Shown here in pieces: positions 16,732 to 25,905 of a stretch of DNA of 64,000 nucleotides (within the stretch, counting starts at the first letter, position 1; the number at the start of each line of letters is the position of its first letter). The notes below the pieces were generated by a model. That model made no database searches. It worked only from the letters and a program-made list of their open reading frames with translations, and had not been told where the DNA came from. The translations under genes and the position numbers were made by a program. This stretch comes from Bacillus sp. ISL-18 (GTDB taxonomy: Bacteria > Bacillota > Bacilli > Bacillales > Cytobacillaceae): contig NZ_JAGGQG010000003.1 in the NCBI RefSeq assembly GCF_018613415.1, positions 248,001 through 312,000 of the forward strand. Direction: 5' to 3'.

Positions 16732-18261
16732 ATGATACTAGATAAAGAAATAAAAGCTCAATTAGCCCAATATCTTCAACTGATGGAGGGAGACGTGCTG
16801 CTTAAAGTAAGTGCAGGTTCCGATGACGTTTCTCGCGACATGCTAGATTTGGTCGACGAATTGGCCAACATGTCATCCCATATTAAAGTCGAGAAAACTG
16901 AATTACAAAGAACACCAAGCTTTAGTGTAAATCGTGCCGGTGAAGATACTGGTGTCACTTTTGCTGGTGTGCCGCTTGGACACGAATTTACTTCATTAGT
17001 ATTAGCTCTATTGCAAGTCAGCGGCAGAGCTCCTAAGGTTGATCAGAAGCTTATTGACCAAATAAAAAACATTAAAGGCGAATATCATTTCGAATCTTAC
17101 ATCAGTCTTACCTGCCACAACTGTCCTGATGTTGTCCAAGCTTTAAACATCATGAGTACGCTAAACCCTGGCATTACGCATACGATGATTGATGGCGCAG
17201 CGTTTAAAGAAGAGGTAGAAAGCAAAAACATCATGGCTGTACCAACTGTATTCCTAAATGGGGAATCATTCGGCAGCGGCCGTATGACACTTGAGGAAAT
17301 CATCGCCAAGATGGGCAGTGGTTCAGATGCATCCGAGCTTTCTGACAAAGAACCATTTGATGTCCTTGTTATTGGGGGCGGTCCTGCTGGTGCAAGTGCA
17401 GCGATCTATGCGGCACGTAAAGGGATTCGTACTGGTATTGTCGCTGAACGCTTTGGCGGCCAGATTATGGACACTCTAGGAATTGAGAACTTTATCGGTA
17501 CAAAATATACAGAAGGTCCTAAACTAGCAGCAAGTCTTGAAGAGCATGTAAAAGAGTACAATGTCGATGTCATGAACCTACAGCGTGCTAAGCGTTTAGA
17601 GAAGAAAGACTTTATTGCCATTGAACTTGAAAACGGTGCTGTTCTAAGAAGTAAAACGGTCATCCTTTCGACTGGTGCACGCTGGCGTAATGTTGGTGTC
17701 CCTGGTGAAGAAGAGTTTAAAAACAAAGGGGTAGCCTACTGCCCTCACTGTGATGGTCCATTGTTTGCAGGAAAAGATGTTGCTGTTATTGGCGGCGGTA
17801 ATTCCGGTATTGAAGCAGCCATCGATCTTGCAGGGATTGTCAACCATGTAACTGTTCTTGAATTTGCGCCAGAATTAAAAGCTGACTCCGTCCTGCAGGA
17901 CCGTCTTTACAGCCTGCCTAATGTTACGGTTATAAAGAACGCGCAGACAAAAGAAATTACCGGTACTGACAAGGTAAATGGCATTTCTTATATTGACCGT
18001 GAAACAGGAGCAGAACATCATGTTGAATTGCAGGGTATATTTGTTCAGATTGGTCTTGTTCCAAATACGGATTGGCTGGAAGGAACACTTGAACGTACAC
18101 GCATGGGTGAGATTGTGGTAGATAATCATGGCGCAACAAGTATCCCTGGAGTGTTTGCGGCAGGAGACTGTACAAATAGCCCATATAAGCAAATCATTAT
18201 ATCAATGGGATCAGGTGCTACCGCCGCTTTAGGGGCATTCGATTATCTGATCCGAAATTAA
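16732..18261 (+). CDS. ahpF: Alkyl hydroperoxide reductase subunit F
   Basis: A 509-residue flavoprotein disulfide reductase. The N-terminal double thioredoxin-like domain carries Cys128-HN-Cys131, the FAD-binding motif [12 protein letters not shown] begins near residue 207, the active disulfide is Cys337-PH-Cys340 in AYCPHCDGP, the NAD(P)H fold is [14 protein letters not shown], and the C-terminal FAD motif is [15 protein letters not shown]. It moves electrons from NADH to AhpC. AAGGAGTGAG lies just upstream of the ATG. It has its own PerR-type promoter and terminator. All key residues are present. Confidence 0.97.
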   Translation: MILDKEIKAQLAQYLQLMEGDVLLKVSAGSDDVSRDMLDLVDELANMSSHIKVEKTELQRTPSFSVNRAGEDTGVTFAGVPLGHEFTSLVLALLQVSGRAPKVDQKLIDQIKNIKGEYHFESYISLTCHNCPDVVQALNIMSTLNPGITHTMIDGAAFKEEVESKNIMAVPTVFLNGESFGSGRMTLEEIIAKMGSGSDASELSDKEPFDVLVIGGGPAGASAAIYAARKGIRTGIVAERFGGQIMDTLGIENFIGTKYTEGPKLAASLEEHVKEYNVDVMNLQRAKRLEKKDFIAIELENGAVLRSKTVILSTGARWRNVGVPGEEEFKNKGVAYCPHCDGPLFAGKDVAVIGGGNSGIEAAIDLAGIVNHVTVLEFAPELKADSVLQDRLYSLPNVTVIKNAQTKEITGTDKVNGISYIDRETGAEHHVELQGIFVQIGLVPNTDWLEGTLERTRMGEIVVDNHGATSIPGVFAAGDCTNSPYKQIIISMGSGATAALGAFDYLIRN

Positions 18262-18283
18262 TTTTTGCATTTACGTACACATT

Positions 18284-18313
18284 AAGGGAAATGGATGAAT
18301 CCAATTCCCTTTT
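18284..18313 (+). terminator. ahpF terminator
   Basis: Stem AAGGGAA-TGGAT/ATCCA-TTCCCTT followed by TTT, about 22 bp after the ahpF stop. Confidence 0.8.
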
Positions 18314-18433
18314 GTTATCTATAAAGGTACAATTCATTTCATCATTTCTGAACGCATCCCTTCCCCCTAATAATGCAGCCTTTACTTGGATAGGCTAATA
18401 TTCCAGGTACTTTGCTGTTTTGTTAGGAGTTGA

Positions 18434-19663
18434 ATGAGGATGAAAAAAAGCTTGCTTGCTGGTCTTGTTTGTCTTTCTATTACAGCTTCTCCCTACTTCG
18501 TTTTAGCACAGCCACTTCAAAGCACAAAGATTAACTATAGACAAATGGACTTGCGCCCTATTTCCACGGATGTTATTGTTATTGCTCATAGAGGGGCGTC
18601 TGCCTACGGACCGGAAAATACACTGGCAACCTATAAGCAGGCAATATTAATGAAGGCTGATTATATAGAATTAGATTTACAAATGTCGAAGGATGGCCAG
18701 TTAATTGCCATGCATGATGAGACACTGTCAAGGACGACCAATGCCAAAAAACTCTTTCCGAATCGTTCCCCATGGCGGGTAAGCGATTTTTCACTCGAAG
18801 AAATCAGACGTTTGGATGCAGGTTCTTGGTTTAATCGTGCATATCCCGCTCAGGCAAAAAAGGAATACATCGGGCAGCATGTCCCCACCCTTGAGGAGGC
18901 CATCCAATTTGTGAAACAGCATGAAAATGGAAGAGTCGGTATTTATATTGAAACAAAAACACCGGGCGTGTACCCAGGAATGGAAGAGTTAGTAATAGAA
19001 ACTTTAAAAAAGACCCAAGTTCTCGATGACCGGAATCTTTTTTTGGAATCATTCAGTGAGCAAAGTCTTCGTAAATTGATTAGCCTCGCTCCTAAAGTAA
19101 AAGTGATTCAGCTTTATAAAGGAAGGACGCTTGCAGGTAAGAATTTGCACCAAGAATTCAAGCGAATCTCGGAATATGCTGCTGGAATCGGTCCCTATAA
19201 GGGGTTTGTGTCTCGGAAGTTGATGAAGGCCGCTCATCTGAATCACCTTCTCGTCCATCCGTGGACCGTCGATTCTCAGTATGAAATGGTTTCATTGCTT
19301 TCGCTTGGTGTGGACGGTGCGTTCACCAATACGACCGACCAACTCGTGGATTTACTAGAAAAGCCATTTATCTCACATGGAGCAGCAAACGGTAAGGTTA
19401 CCAACTCATCCGCTATTTTGTGGGCTCGTACCAATGGAGATACAAGAGTACAATTTGAAATTTCAACTGACAGCCATTTTAAAACAAATCTTCTTGTTAA
19501 AACCAGCCATGCTGATGATCAGCACGATTTTATCGTAAGCGTTGAATTTGTCGGATTAAAGCCTGGTACAAAATATTATTACCGGGCTCATGCGGTCTCT
19601 AGCCAATATCACGTGACCGGTTCGTTTCAAACAGAACCTGAGAAAACAGTAAAAGGCCAATAA
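18434..19663 (+). CDS. Secreted glycerophosphodiester phosphodiesterase with C-terminal PhoD_N-like domain
   Basis: A 409-residue protein with a Sec signal peptide (MKKSLLAGLVCLSITASPYF, cleaved near VLA). The GDPD TIM barrel covers about residues 45-310, with IAHRGASAYGPENTLATY, ELDLQMSKDGQ and MHDETLSRTT supplying the catalytic His pair and metal ligands. After it, about residues 315-405 resemble the beta-sandwich N-domain of PhoD phosphatases (SAILWARTNGDTRVQFEIS, GLKPGTKYYYR). It should hydrolyse glycerophosphodiesters, or teichoic-acid glycerol phosphate, outside the cell. Two ATGs occur: 18434 and 18440; the second has the better 10-nt spacing from AGGAG. Confidence 0.88.
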   Translation: MRMKKSLLAGLVCLSITASPYFVLAQPLQSTKINYRQMDLRPISTDVIVIAHRGASAYGPENTLATYKQAILMKADYIELDLQMSKDGQLIAMHDETLSRTTNAKKLFPNRSPWRVSDFSLEEIRRLDAGSWFNRAYPAQAKKEYIGQHVPTLEEAIQFVKQHENGRVGIYIETKTPGVYPGMEELVIETLKKTQVLDDRNLFLESFSEQSLRKLISLAPKVKVIQLYKGRTLAGKNLHQEFKRISEYAAGIGPYKGFVSRKLMKAAHLNHLLVHPWTVDSQYEMVSLLSLGVDGAFTNTTDQLVDLLEKPFISHGAANGKVTNSSAILWARTNGDTRVQFEISTDSHFKTNLLVKTSHADDQHDFIVSVEFVGLKPGTKYYYRAHAVSSQYHVTGSFQTEPEKTVKGQ

Positions 19664-19709
19664 AGAAGTATGACAAACACTCTAATTCTAAGATTAATTT
19701 ATATAAAAA

Positions 19710-19756
19710 CAAAAAATAGCAGCCCCATCAACTATTGACGGACGCTGCTATTTTTT
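19710..19756. terminator. Bidirectional terminator between convergent genes
   Basis: AAAAAATAGCAGC (19710-19722) pairs with GCTGCTATTTTTT (19744-19756). It can end both the GDPD gene (+) and the secreted protein gene (-), whose stop codon it overlaps. Confidence 0.85.
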
Positions 19757-20627
19757 ATGGTTTCATTGTCTCCCAGCTGCCAACATGGTGAACAGCTACT
19801 CCGCTGTACCCAGGCGTACCGGTATAGAAGCTTTTTACTTTGGCCAATTCCTGGTTCATGTATGCTTCCCCTTCTTCAAAAAAGGAAGTTGCTCCACCTT
19901 CATCCGTCTGTCCTGTTTCTACACCAATAACAAGCTGTTTATTGTATTTTCCCGCAAGGGCTATTTCATTTTTGACTAAGTCAATAATCATGGATGCTGA
20001 ATCACGGTAAGCCATAATGGTGACACCATTTGTATTGGCTATCACCCATTCAGCAAGTGTTCCTTTTCCATAGGTGTTTTTATAGGAAGTCTCATCAAAC
20101 CAGAAAGGAATGTCTGCTTCTAAAGGAAGTGTTAAAGAAACTGCACTGCTGTTCGCTTTTAGTAATAATGATTGATAGGATTTTACTGTAGCAGCCTGAT
20201 TGGTTGACCAGCCGCTGTATAAATAAGGTTCAACATCTAAGTGAACACCAGCAAATTGTTGATCAGAAGAGGATCCAGTTTGATAAGTCTTCAGCCAATT
20301 CATTAAAAGGTCTACGTTTCTGTCGCCCTTCGGCGCCACCCAGTTAGGTCCGCCATCTAGAGCGTATATCTTCATTCCCTTGGCAGAGGCTTTCTCGATA
20401 AAACTTCGGTAAACGGTTAGCGGGATATCACGGTCAATTTGCAAATAAACTTTGTTCACGTGCTTTCCTTCTAGGAAAGAGAGAGTACCTGATTCATCAT
20501 TCACCAATTTCCATGGATTCCAAAGCCATGTAGCCAGCGTTTCTGTATCCGATGCTTTGACATTCCATCCTAAACCTCCAGCAAAAATCGAGAAAAAGAC
20601 AACTACTGAGATTACTAGTTTTTTCAC
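19755..20627 (-). CDS. Secreted TIM-barrel-like protein, possible glycosidase
   Basis: A 290-residue protein with a clear signal peptide (VKKLVISVVVFFSIFAGG, cleavage near VKASD). The body shows a beta/alpha-barrel pattern: KVYLQIDRD, KIYALDGGPNW, FAGVHLDVEPYL, GVTIMAYRDS and QLVIGVETGQ look like successive barrel strands, and the D-x-E in HLDVEPY resembles the catalytic motif of GH18-like enzymes. I cannot name the family. The GTG at 20627 is chosen because GGAGGGG lies 6 nt upstream and gives an ideal signal peptide. Its leader holds a c-di-GMP-I riboswitch, so a role in the biofilm/motility switch, for example exopolysaccharide cleavage, is plausible. Confidence 0.75.
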   Translation of the reverse strand: MKKLVISVVVFFSIFAGGLGWNVKASDTETLATWLWNPWKLVNDESGTLSFLEGKHVNKVYLQIDRDIPLTVYRSFIEKASAKGMKIYALDGGPNWVAPKGDRNVDLLMNWLKTYQTGSSSDQQFAGVHLDVEPYLYSGWSTNQAATVKSYQSLLLKANSSAVSLTLPLEADIPFWFDETSYKNTYGKGTLAEWVIANTNGVTIMAYRDSASMIIDLVKNEIALAGKYNKQLVIGVETGQTDEGGATSFFEEGEAYMNQELAKVKSFYTGTPGYSGVAVHHVGSWETMKP

Positions 20628-20654
20628 TATATTCCCCTCCATTCTGTCACCCAA

Positions 20655-20757
20655 GGCTCACAGAATGGAACCTGGCAGCCAGACGACCGTACGCTAAGAC
20701 TGCGGTTAGGCTCATGGCTTTGCGTCCTTCCCTTTCTGAGAAGTTTGCCTTTATCAG
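20655..20757 (-). ncRNA. Cyclic di-GMP-I (GEMM-I) riboswitch
   Basis: Read on the minus strand, the leader contains AAAGGCAAAC, then GGACGCAAAGCC, then GAGCCTAA, GGTCG and GGCTGCCAGGTTCC, in the order and spacing of GEMM-I aptamers (the GCAAA tetraloop and its receptor CUGCCAGG). Downstream, TTCCATTCTGT can pair with ACAGAATGGAG, an 11-bp stem with one G-U pair that would bury the GGAG of the ribosome site. Its 5' arm overlaps the aptamer's 3' end, so ligand binding should free translation (inferred ON switch). Confidence 0.88.
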
Positions 20758-20867
20758 AATTATTTTTTCTAAAAAACATCATTTGTTCAGGTCTAAATTA
20801 TATAATAATTATTTATCTATCGATATAAAGATTTTTGAATAAATTTGAACTTTTTTCTTCGTTATGA

Positions 20868-21308
20868 CTAATTAGAAATAACCTCTTTAAAAAGAGTCCT
20901 AAATTGCTCCCGATCCTCTGCTGTAAAGGGCTTTGGTCCTTTTGTTCGTTTTCCGCTTTTTCGAGCCATTGCACTAAAATAGCGTGTTTGTAATAATTGG
21001 TCAATATTTTCATTTGTATAGCGAAACCCTTTATGATGGAGGACTATATTACCTTTTGCTAAACCTAGCGAAGCAAGACCATAATCCTGCGTAATAATAA
21101 TATCTCCAGCTTCTGCCAGCTTCATGATCCGATAATCGGCTGCATCTGCTCCAGAATCAACATAAACGGTTTCCACCCCAGAAGGTTGCTCTGCATTAGA
21201 AAAATGAGAAAAACTTGTAACAAGAATAACAGGAATATTTGCCTTCCTACCCTCAAAAATAACAACATCTTTAACCGGACAAGCATCGGCATCCACATAA
21301 ATTTTCAT
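20868..21308 (-). CDS. YaiI/YqxD family protein (UPF0178, DUF188)
   Basis: A 146-residue cytoplasmic protein. The opening [14 protein letters not shown] and the later [18 protein letters not shown] are diagnostic for the YaiI/YqxD family, a PIN-domain-like fold with conserved acidic residues. No activity is established. GGGGAGAG precedes the ATG at 21308. It is alone here, in contrast to B. subtilis yqxD, which lies near dnaG. Downstream 110 bp are AT-rich with no clear terminator. Confidence 0.9.
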   Translation of the reverse strand: MKIYVDADACPVKDVVIFEGRKANIPVILVTSFSHFSNAEQPSGVETVYVDSGADAADYRIMKLAEAGDIIITQDYGLASLGLAKGNIVLHHKGFRYTNENIDQLLQTRYFSAMARKSGKRTKGPKPFTAEDREQFRTLFKEVISN

Positions 21309-21388
21309 CTGAATCTCTCCCCTAAAGAAGTTCGAATACTAGTGATACTATTGATTAATTGTGCTTTTGTCAAACTATGTAAGCAAAG

Positions 21389-21417
21389 GTAAGCAAAGGG
21401 ACGGTTCTCATGCTTCC
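21389..21417. repeat. Dispersed GGGACGGTTCTC repeat, copy D (single arm)
   Basis: Single arm (GTAAGCAAAGGGACGGTTCT, then CATGCTTCC) in the gap between the YqxD-like gene and serA. Confidence 0.8.
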
Positions 21418-21502
21418 AAAGGGAAAGCGTTTATTAAACTCAAGAGATATTTGTCAACTATATTATTCCTGTAAAGATTAACGCTGCCCTAGAACGACCA
21501 AA

Positions 21503-21536
21503 AAGGCATGCCGGGAAATTTCATCCCTGCATGCCT
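21503..21536 (-). terminator. serA terminator
   Basis: AGGCATGC-AGGGA pairs with TCCC-GGCATGCCT and is followed on the minus strand by TTTTTGG. Confidence 0.8.
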
Positions 21537-21575
21537 CCTTCTATCCTATTCAATAAACTAATCTAAAAAGCAGCC

Positions 21576-22775
21576 TTAGATCACTCGGGATGTGACAATT
21601 CCCTCGATTTGGTTGATTTTTTCCACCAACCCAGGAATCACTTCCCCATTTACTTTATTTTCAATGTCAATCATGGTATAGGCAAATTCGCCGCGGCTTC
21701 TGTTTACCATGTCAGCAATATTTAAATTATAGCTGGAAATAGCTGAAGTAATCTGCCCAACCATGTTCGGAATGTTTCGGTGGAAAGCTGCCACACGACG
21801 TTTTCCTGTGTAAGGAAGTTCAGCGTTTGGAAAATTAACAGAGTTTTTGATGTTTCCAGTTTCTAAAAATTCCTTCACCTGACGAGCTGCCATGATGGCA
21901 CAATTTTCCTCAGATTCTGCTGTAGAAGCACCAAGGTGTGGAATGGAAATTGTATTCTTCATTTTTAATACATTTTCATTCGGGAAGTCCGTAATATACT
22001 TACCGACAACTCCTTCTTCCAATGCCACCGCCATATCGACTTCGTTCACCAACTCACCGCGTGAGAAATTCAAAATATGAACACCAGGCTTCATAATGCC
22101 GAAGGAATCTTTATTGAACATTCCTTTTGTATCATTGGTTAAAGGCACGTGAACCGTAATATAGTCTGACTCAGCAAACAGTTGTTCAATTGTCATGGCA
22201 CGCTGTACATTACGAGATAAGTTCCAAGCTGTGTCAACCGAAATGAACGGATCAAACCCGATCACATCCATATCTAAATCGAGAGCATCATTGGCTACAA
22301 GTGCACCAATTGCACCTAACCCAATAATTCCCAGTGTTTTTCCTTTGATTTCTTTCCCGACAAATTGCTTCTTGCCTGCTTCCACAAGCTTTGGCACTTG
22401 GTCTCCTTCGCCTTCTAATGTCTTTGTCCAAGCTACACCTGCAAAAAGGTTACGAGAGGAAGAAATCAATGACGTTAATACCATCTCTTTTACCGCATTC
22501 GCATTGGCACCAGGTGTATTAAAAACAACGATTCCCTGCTCGGTACATTTGTCGACGGGAATATTATTGACACCAGCCCCAGCACGTGCAATTGCTTTTA
22601 AGTTATCTCCGAAATCCAGTGAATGCATATTAAAACTGCGAACAACAATTGCATCAGGGTTCTCACTGTCATTATCAATGGTAAAATTCCCTTTACTAAA
22701 TACCTTTAGCCCGCTTTCCGCGATGCTATTTAATGTTTTAATTGTCTTCACGTTGTCTGCTACTAGTGTGCTCAT
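21576..22775 (-). CDS. serA: D-3-phosphoglycerate dehydrogenase (short, ACT-containing form)
   Basis: A 399-residue NAD-dependent 2-hydroxyacid dehydrogenase. The substrate segment RSFNMHSLDF and ARAGAGVNNIPV, the Rossmann motif GLGAIGALVA near residue 148, HVPLTNDTKGMFN, and the catalytic His in SIPHLGASTAESEENC (about residue 279) are all present. A C-terminal ACT domain (about 325-399) replaces the longer regulatory part of the 525-residue B. subtilis SerA. It makes 3-phosphohydroxypyruvate, the first step to serine and thus to glycine and one-carbon units. That fits control by the ZTP riboswitch in its leader. AGAGAGG precedes the ATG. Confidence 0.92.
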   Translation of the reverse strand: MSTLVADNVKTIKTLNSIAESGLKVFSKGNFTIDNDSENPDAIVVRSFNMHSLDFGDNLKAIARAGAGVNNIPVDKCTEQGIVVFNTPGANANAVKEMVLTSLISSSRNLFAGVAWTKTLEGEGDQVPKLVEAGKKQFVGKEIKGKTLGIIGLGAIGALVANDALDLDMDVIGFDPFISVDTAWNLSRNVQRAMTIEQLFAESDYITVHVPLTNDTKGMFNKDSFGIMKPGVHILNFSRGELVNEVDMAVALEEGVVGKYITDFPNENVLKMKNTISIPHLGASTAESEENCAIMAARQVKEFLETGNIKNSVNFPNAELPYTGKRRVAAFHRNIPNMVGQITSAISSYNLNIADMVNRSRGEFAYTMIDIENKVNGEVIPGLVEKINQIEGIVTSRVI

Positions 22776-22894
22776 TTGGTATACCTCTCTTCAGATAGGA
22801 TAATTTATGAAAATATTAAATCAAAATAAACTTTACATTGTACAGAATTTCACAATTACATTATTATGGAAGACCGCCTCCTGGTATATAGAAA

Positions 22895-22998
22895 GAGGTA
22901 AGGGAAAACTATTCTTCCCTTACCTCTGCCCAGGCGAACGGCTCCGACACCATGTGCTCCCTCACGGTTATCCGTGTTTCGCCAGTTACACAAGGTCT
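22895..22998 (-). ncRNA. ZTP/ZMP (pfl-type) riboswitch
   Basis: The minus-strand leader of serA reads GTGTAACTGGCG, a CACGG-ATAA-CCGTG hairpin, AGGGAGC, a short spacer, then GCCGTTCGCCTGGGCA. These are the conserved halves of pfl RNAs, which sense the purine intermediate ZMP/ZTP when 10-formyl-THF is short. Immediately after, a perfect 12-bp stem (22895-22906 with 22915-22926) follows, but with only a weak U-tract (TTTCTATATA). It is probably the expression platform. The ligand class is assigned by motif only. Confidence 0.82.
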
Positions 22999-23109
22999 TT
23001 TTAATTTATTTGTATTTTAACAAATATTCTAATACTTTTCAATTGTAAAATAAACATATTAAAAACAATGTTTTTACTTTTTAAAGATTAGTAATGTTGA
23101 CTATGAGCA

Positions 23110-24288
23110 TCAGTCATTCTCTTTATTTTTCAACATACCAAAAACCTGCTCTACATCCTTATCGCCGCGTCCAGATAAATTCACAATCAGCACATCATCC
23201 GCTGTTAATTCTTTTGCTAGTTTAACTGCATAGGCTACTGCATGAGAGCTCTCTAGTGCTGGAATAATCCCTTCTGTCTTACTAAGTAATAGGAATGCAT
23301 CTAGGGCTTCCTGTCCCGTAACCGTTACATACTCACCTCTGCCGCTTGTCTTTAAGTAGCTATGCTCTGGACCCACACCAGGATAATCAAGCCCAGCGGC
23401 AATCGAGTAGGTTGGTTTCGGATCTCCCTTTTCGTCTAATAACGTTAAACATTTAAACCCATGGATGACGGCTGGTACCCCTTCACTTAGGGTTGGAGCC
23501 TCCGCTGGTTCTACCCCGATCAGCCGGACATCCTCTTCGTCAATGTAGTGAGCAAATGCCCCAATGGCATTACTTCCGCCGCCCGCACAAGCGATGACTG
23601 CAGTTGGCAGCTTTCCTTCTTTTTCAAGGATCTGGCGTTTGGATTCTTCACTAATAATCGCCTGAAAATGTTTGACCATCGTTGGATACGGATGCGGTCC
23701 GACAGCAGATCCCAATAAATAAAACGTATTGTTATAGTTTTGGACTAAATCTCCTAAAGCCTCATCAACAGCATCCTTCAGACGGCCTTGCCCCTTTGAA
23801 ACGGGAACAACCTTGGCACCTAGTAATTCCATCCGGAAAACATTAAGTGCTTGCCGTTCGGTATCTAACTTGCCCATATAGATCACACATTCCATTCCAA
23901 ACATTGCACACGCTGTTGCTGTTGCAACTCCATGCTGGCCTGCTCCAGTTTCTGCAATAATCCGCTTAACACCCATTCGCTTGGCTAGTAAAATTTGCCC
24001 GATCGCATTATTGATCTTATGGGCTCCTGTATGGTTCAGGTCTTCTCGCTTTAAGTAAATTTTTGCTCCGCCGATTCTTTCCGTTAAATTTTCAGCGTAG
24101 GTTAAAGGATTCTCTCTGCCAATATACTCTCTTAAATAATATTTATATTCTTCGATAAATTCAGGATCATCCTTATGGCGCAAAAACTGTTGTTCCAACT
24201 CGTTCATTACGATTTGCAAATCCTCTGGAACAAAGCTTCCTCCAAATTCACCAAAATACCCTTTGCTCTCTACACTAACCTTTTCCAT
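23110..24288 (-). CDS. trpB: Tryptophan synthase beta chain, stand-alone
   Basis: A 392-residue PLP enzyme. Lys91 in [13 protein letters not shown] is the Schiff-base lysine, [17 protein letters not shown] and the phosphate loop [10 protein letters not shown] are intact, and Glu is present in the usual KREDLNHTG position. It joins indole and serine to make tryptophan. Unusually there is no trpA or other trp gene next to it, and the segment [20 protein letters not shown] differs from the common GVEAAG form, so it may be a second TrpB type. It lies just upstream of serA, which supplies its serine precursor. Length and start (AGGAGACGAGGAG before the ATG) are normal. Confidence 0.92.
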   Translation of the reverse strand: MEKVSVESKGYFGEFGGSFVPEDLQIVMNELEQQFLRHKDDPEFIEEYKYYLREYIGRENPLTYAENLTERIGGAKIYLKREDLNHTGAHKINNAIGQILLAKRMGVKRIIAETGAGQHGVATATACAMFGMECVIYMGKLDTERQALNVFRMELLGAKVVPVSKGQGRLKDAVDEALGDLVQNYNNTFYLLGSAVGPHPYPTMVKHFQAIISEESKRQILEKEGKLPTAVIACAGGGSNAIGAFAHYIDEEDVRLIGVEPAEAPTLSEGVPAVIHGFKCLTLLDEKGDPKPTYSIAAGLDYPGVGPEHSYLKTSGRGEYVTVTGQEALDAFLLLSKTEGIIPALESSHAVAYAVKLAKELTADDVLIVNLSGRGDKDVEQVFGMLKNKEND

Positions 24289-24417
24289 GCTCTCCTCGTC
24301 TCCTTCTAATCTATGTTTCAGTTCACTTAAAACTGAATATTCTAACTACTATTTTACCATTTTACTCCATTCTAGCAAATTATTTTTATTAGGATGGTCG
24401 TAAGTTTCTAAATAAAA

Positions 24418-24450
24418 AAAGTACCCTCGGAAATTCCCCAAAGGTACTTT
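24418..24450 (-). terminator. Terminator after fabF
   Basis: AAAGTACC and GGTACTTT enclose a GC-rich loop; on the minus strand TTTTTTTATT follows. Confidence 0.82.
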
Positions 24451-24494
24451 AGTATAAATGAATTTGGCCTAACGATAATCAGGCACTAATTTAG

Positions 24495-25733
24495 TCACGC
24501 CGTGAATCTTTTAAAAATCAATGTGGCATTATGTCCGCCGAAACCTAATGAATTTGAAAGAACGACTTGTACATCCTTCGTCTTTGCCACATTAGGGACA
24601 TAATCTAAGTCTAGTTGTTCATCCGGTGTTTCATAGTTAATGGTTGGGGGAATGATCCCTTCCTTAATGGCTAATAAAGATAAAATCGCCTCAATTGCCC
24701 CCGTTGCCCCCAATAAGTGGCCTGTCATTGATTTTGTCGAACTGACCGAAAGCCTATAAGCATGGTCCTTGAACACTTCTTTAATCGCTAATGTTTCATA
24801 CAAATCGTTATAATAAGTCGATGTCCCGTGGGCATTGATATAGTCCACTTGTTCTGGTTCTATTCCTGCATCCGCTAAGGCTAAGTTCATTGCGCGCTGG
24901 GCCCCTTCGCCGTCTGGTGCAGGGGTTGTAATATGATGCGCATCCCCTGTAGCCCCATAGCCGATTAGTTCTCCATAGATGTGAGCACCACGGGCTAAAG
25001 CATGGTCTAATTCCTCTAACACGACAATCCCCGCACCTTCACCAATTACAAAACCGTCACGATTCTTATCAAAAGGCCGGCTTGCTGTAGCAGGATCTGG
25101 ATTTTTTGAAAGAGCAGTCATGTTAGAAAAGCCGGCAACAGTCATCTCTGTGATCGTTGCTTCTGTTCCACCGGCAATCATCATATCCACGTCGCCTTTT
25201 TGAATCACCCGAAAGGCATCGCCGATTGAATTGGCACCTGATGCACAAGCGGTTACGGAACAATTGTTGATTCCTTTTGCGCCGAGTTCGATGGAAACTT
25301 GACCTGCCGCCATATCCGGGATAAACATTGGTATCGTAAATGGGTTAACTCTTCTTTGGCCTTTTTCAATAAATTTCTTATGTTGTTCCTCAAACTCACC
25401 TAAACCGCCAATTCCAGAGCCAATCCAAACTCCGACCCGTTCAGGCTGAATATCCTCACCGATTTGAATGCCCGCATCCTGGACAGCCATTTTACTTGCG
25501 GCCACAGCAAACTGACTATAACGTCCCATTCTTCTAGCTTCTTTTCGATCCATAAATGCTTCTGGGGAAAAGTCTTTTACTTCAGCGGCAATTTTCACAT
25601 CTACTTTTTCGATATCAAATAATGTTGCAGGACCAACACCTGATATTCCATTCTTAATGTTATCCCATGTAGTGAAAGCATCATTCCCCAAAGGAGTGAC
25701 GGCTCCAATACCTGTAATCACAACTCTATTCAT
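24495..25733 (-). CDS. fabF: Beta-ketoacyl-ACP synthase II
   Basis: A 412-residue thiolase-fold condensing enzyme. The nucleophile Cys163 is in [10 protein letters not shown], the two catalytic His residues are in [11 protein letters not shown] and [13 protein letters not shown], and the C-terminal GFGGHNATL is present. It extends acyl-ACP with malonyl-ACP in fatty-acid synthesis. It is not next to fabH, and no FapR-type operator was recognised upstream; the sequence is somewhat divergent from B. subtilis FabF (starts [16 protein letters not shown]), so it may be a second copy. It has its own terminator. Function as KAS II is well supported; its particular product is not. Confidence 0.9.
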   Translation of the reverse strand: MNRVVITGIGAVTPLGNDAFTTWDNIKNGISGVGPATLFDIEKVDVKIAAEVKDFSPEAFMDRKEARRMGRYSQFAVAASKMAVQDAGIQIGEDIQPERVGVWIGSGIGGLGEFEEQHKKFIEKGQRRVNPFTIPMFIPDMAAGQVSIELGAKGINNCSVTACASGANSIGDAFRVIQKGDVDMMIAGGTEATITEMTVAGFSNMTALSKNPDPATASRPFDKNRDGFVIGEGAGIVVLEELDHALARGAHIYGELIGYGATGDAHHITTPAPDGEGAQRAMNLALADAGIEPEQVDYINAHGTSTYYNDLYETLAIKEVFKDHAYRLSVSSTKSMTGHLLGATGAIEAILSLLAIKEGIIPPTINYETPDEQLDLDYVPNVAKTKDVQVVLSNSLGFGGHNATLIFKRFTA

Positions 25734-25838
25734 TAAACGTTCTCCCCCACCCGTTTTTATTAAAAAGTATCACAAATACCTTTATTCCCTTCGTCCATCC
25801 CTTCTATTCTAACGAAAATAGGGGTGTTGGACAAATAA

Positions 25839-25904
25839 GGAGCAAACAAAGGGACGGTTCTCTTGCTCCTCGAAGCAGAAGTAGGAGAACCGTCCCCTTG
25901 TTTC
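25839..25904. repeat. Dispersed GGGACGGTTCTC repeat, copy E (full palindrome)
   Basis: Two arms (AAAGGGACGGTTCTCTTGCT and GGAGAACCGTCCCCTTG) form a long hairpin ending one base before the stop codon of the Bcr/CflA-type exporter. Confidence 0.88.
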
Positions 25905-25905
25905 A

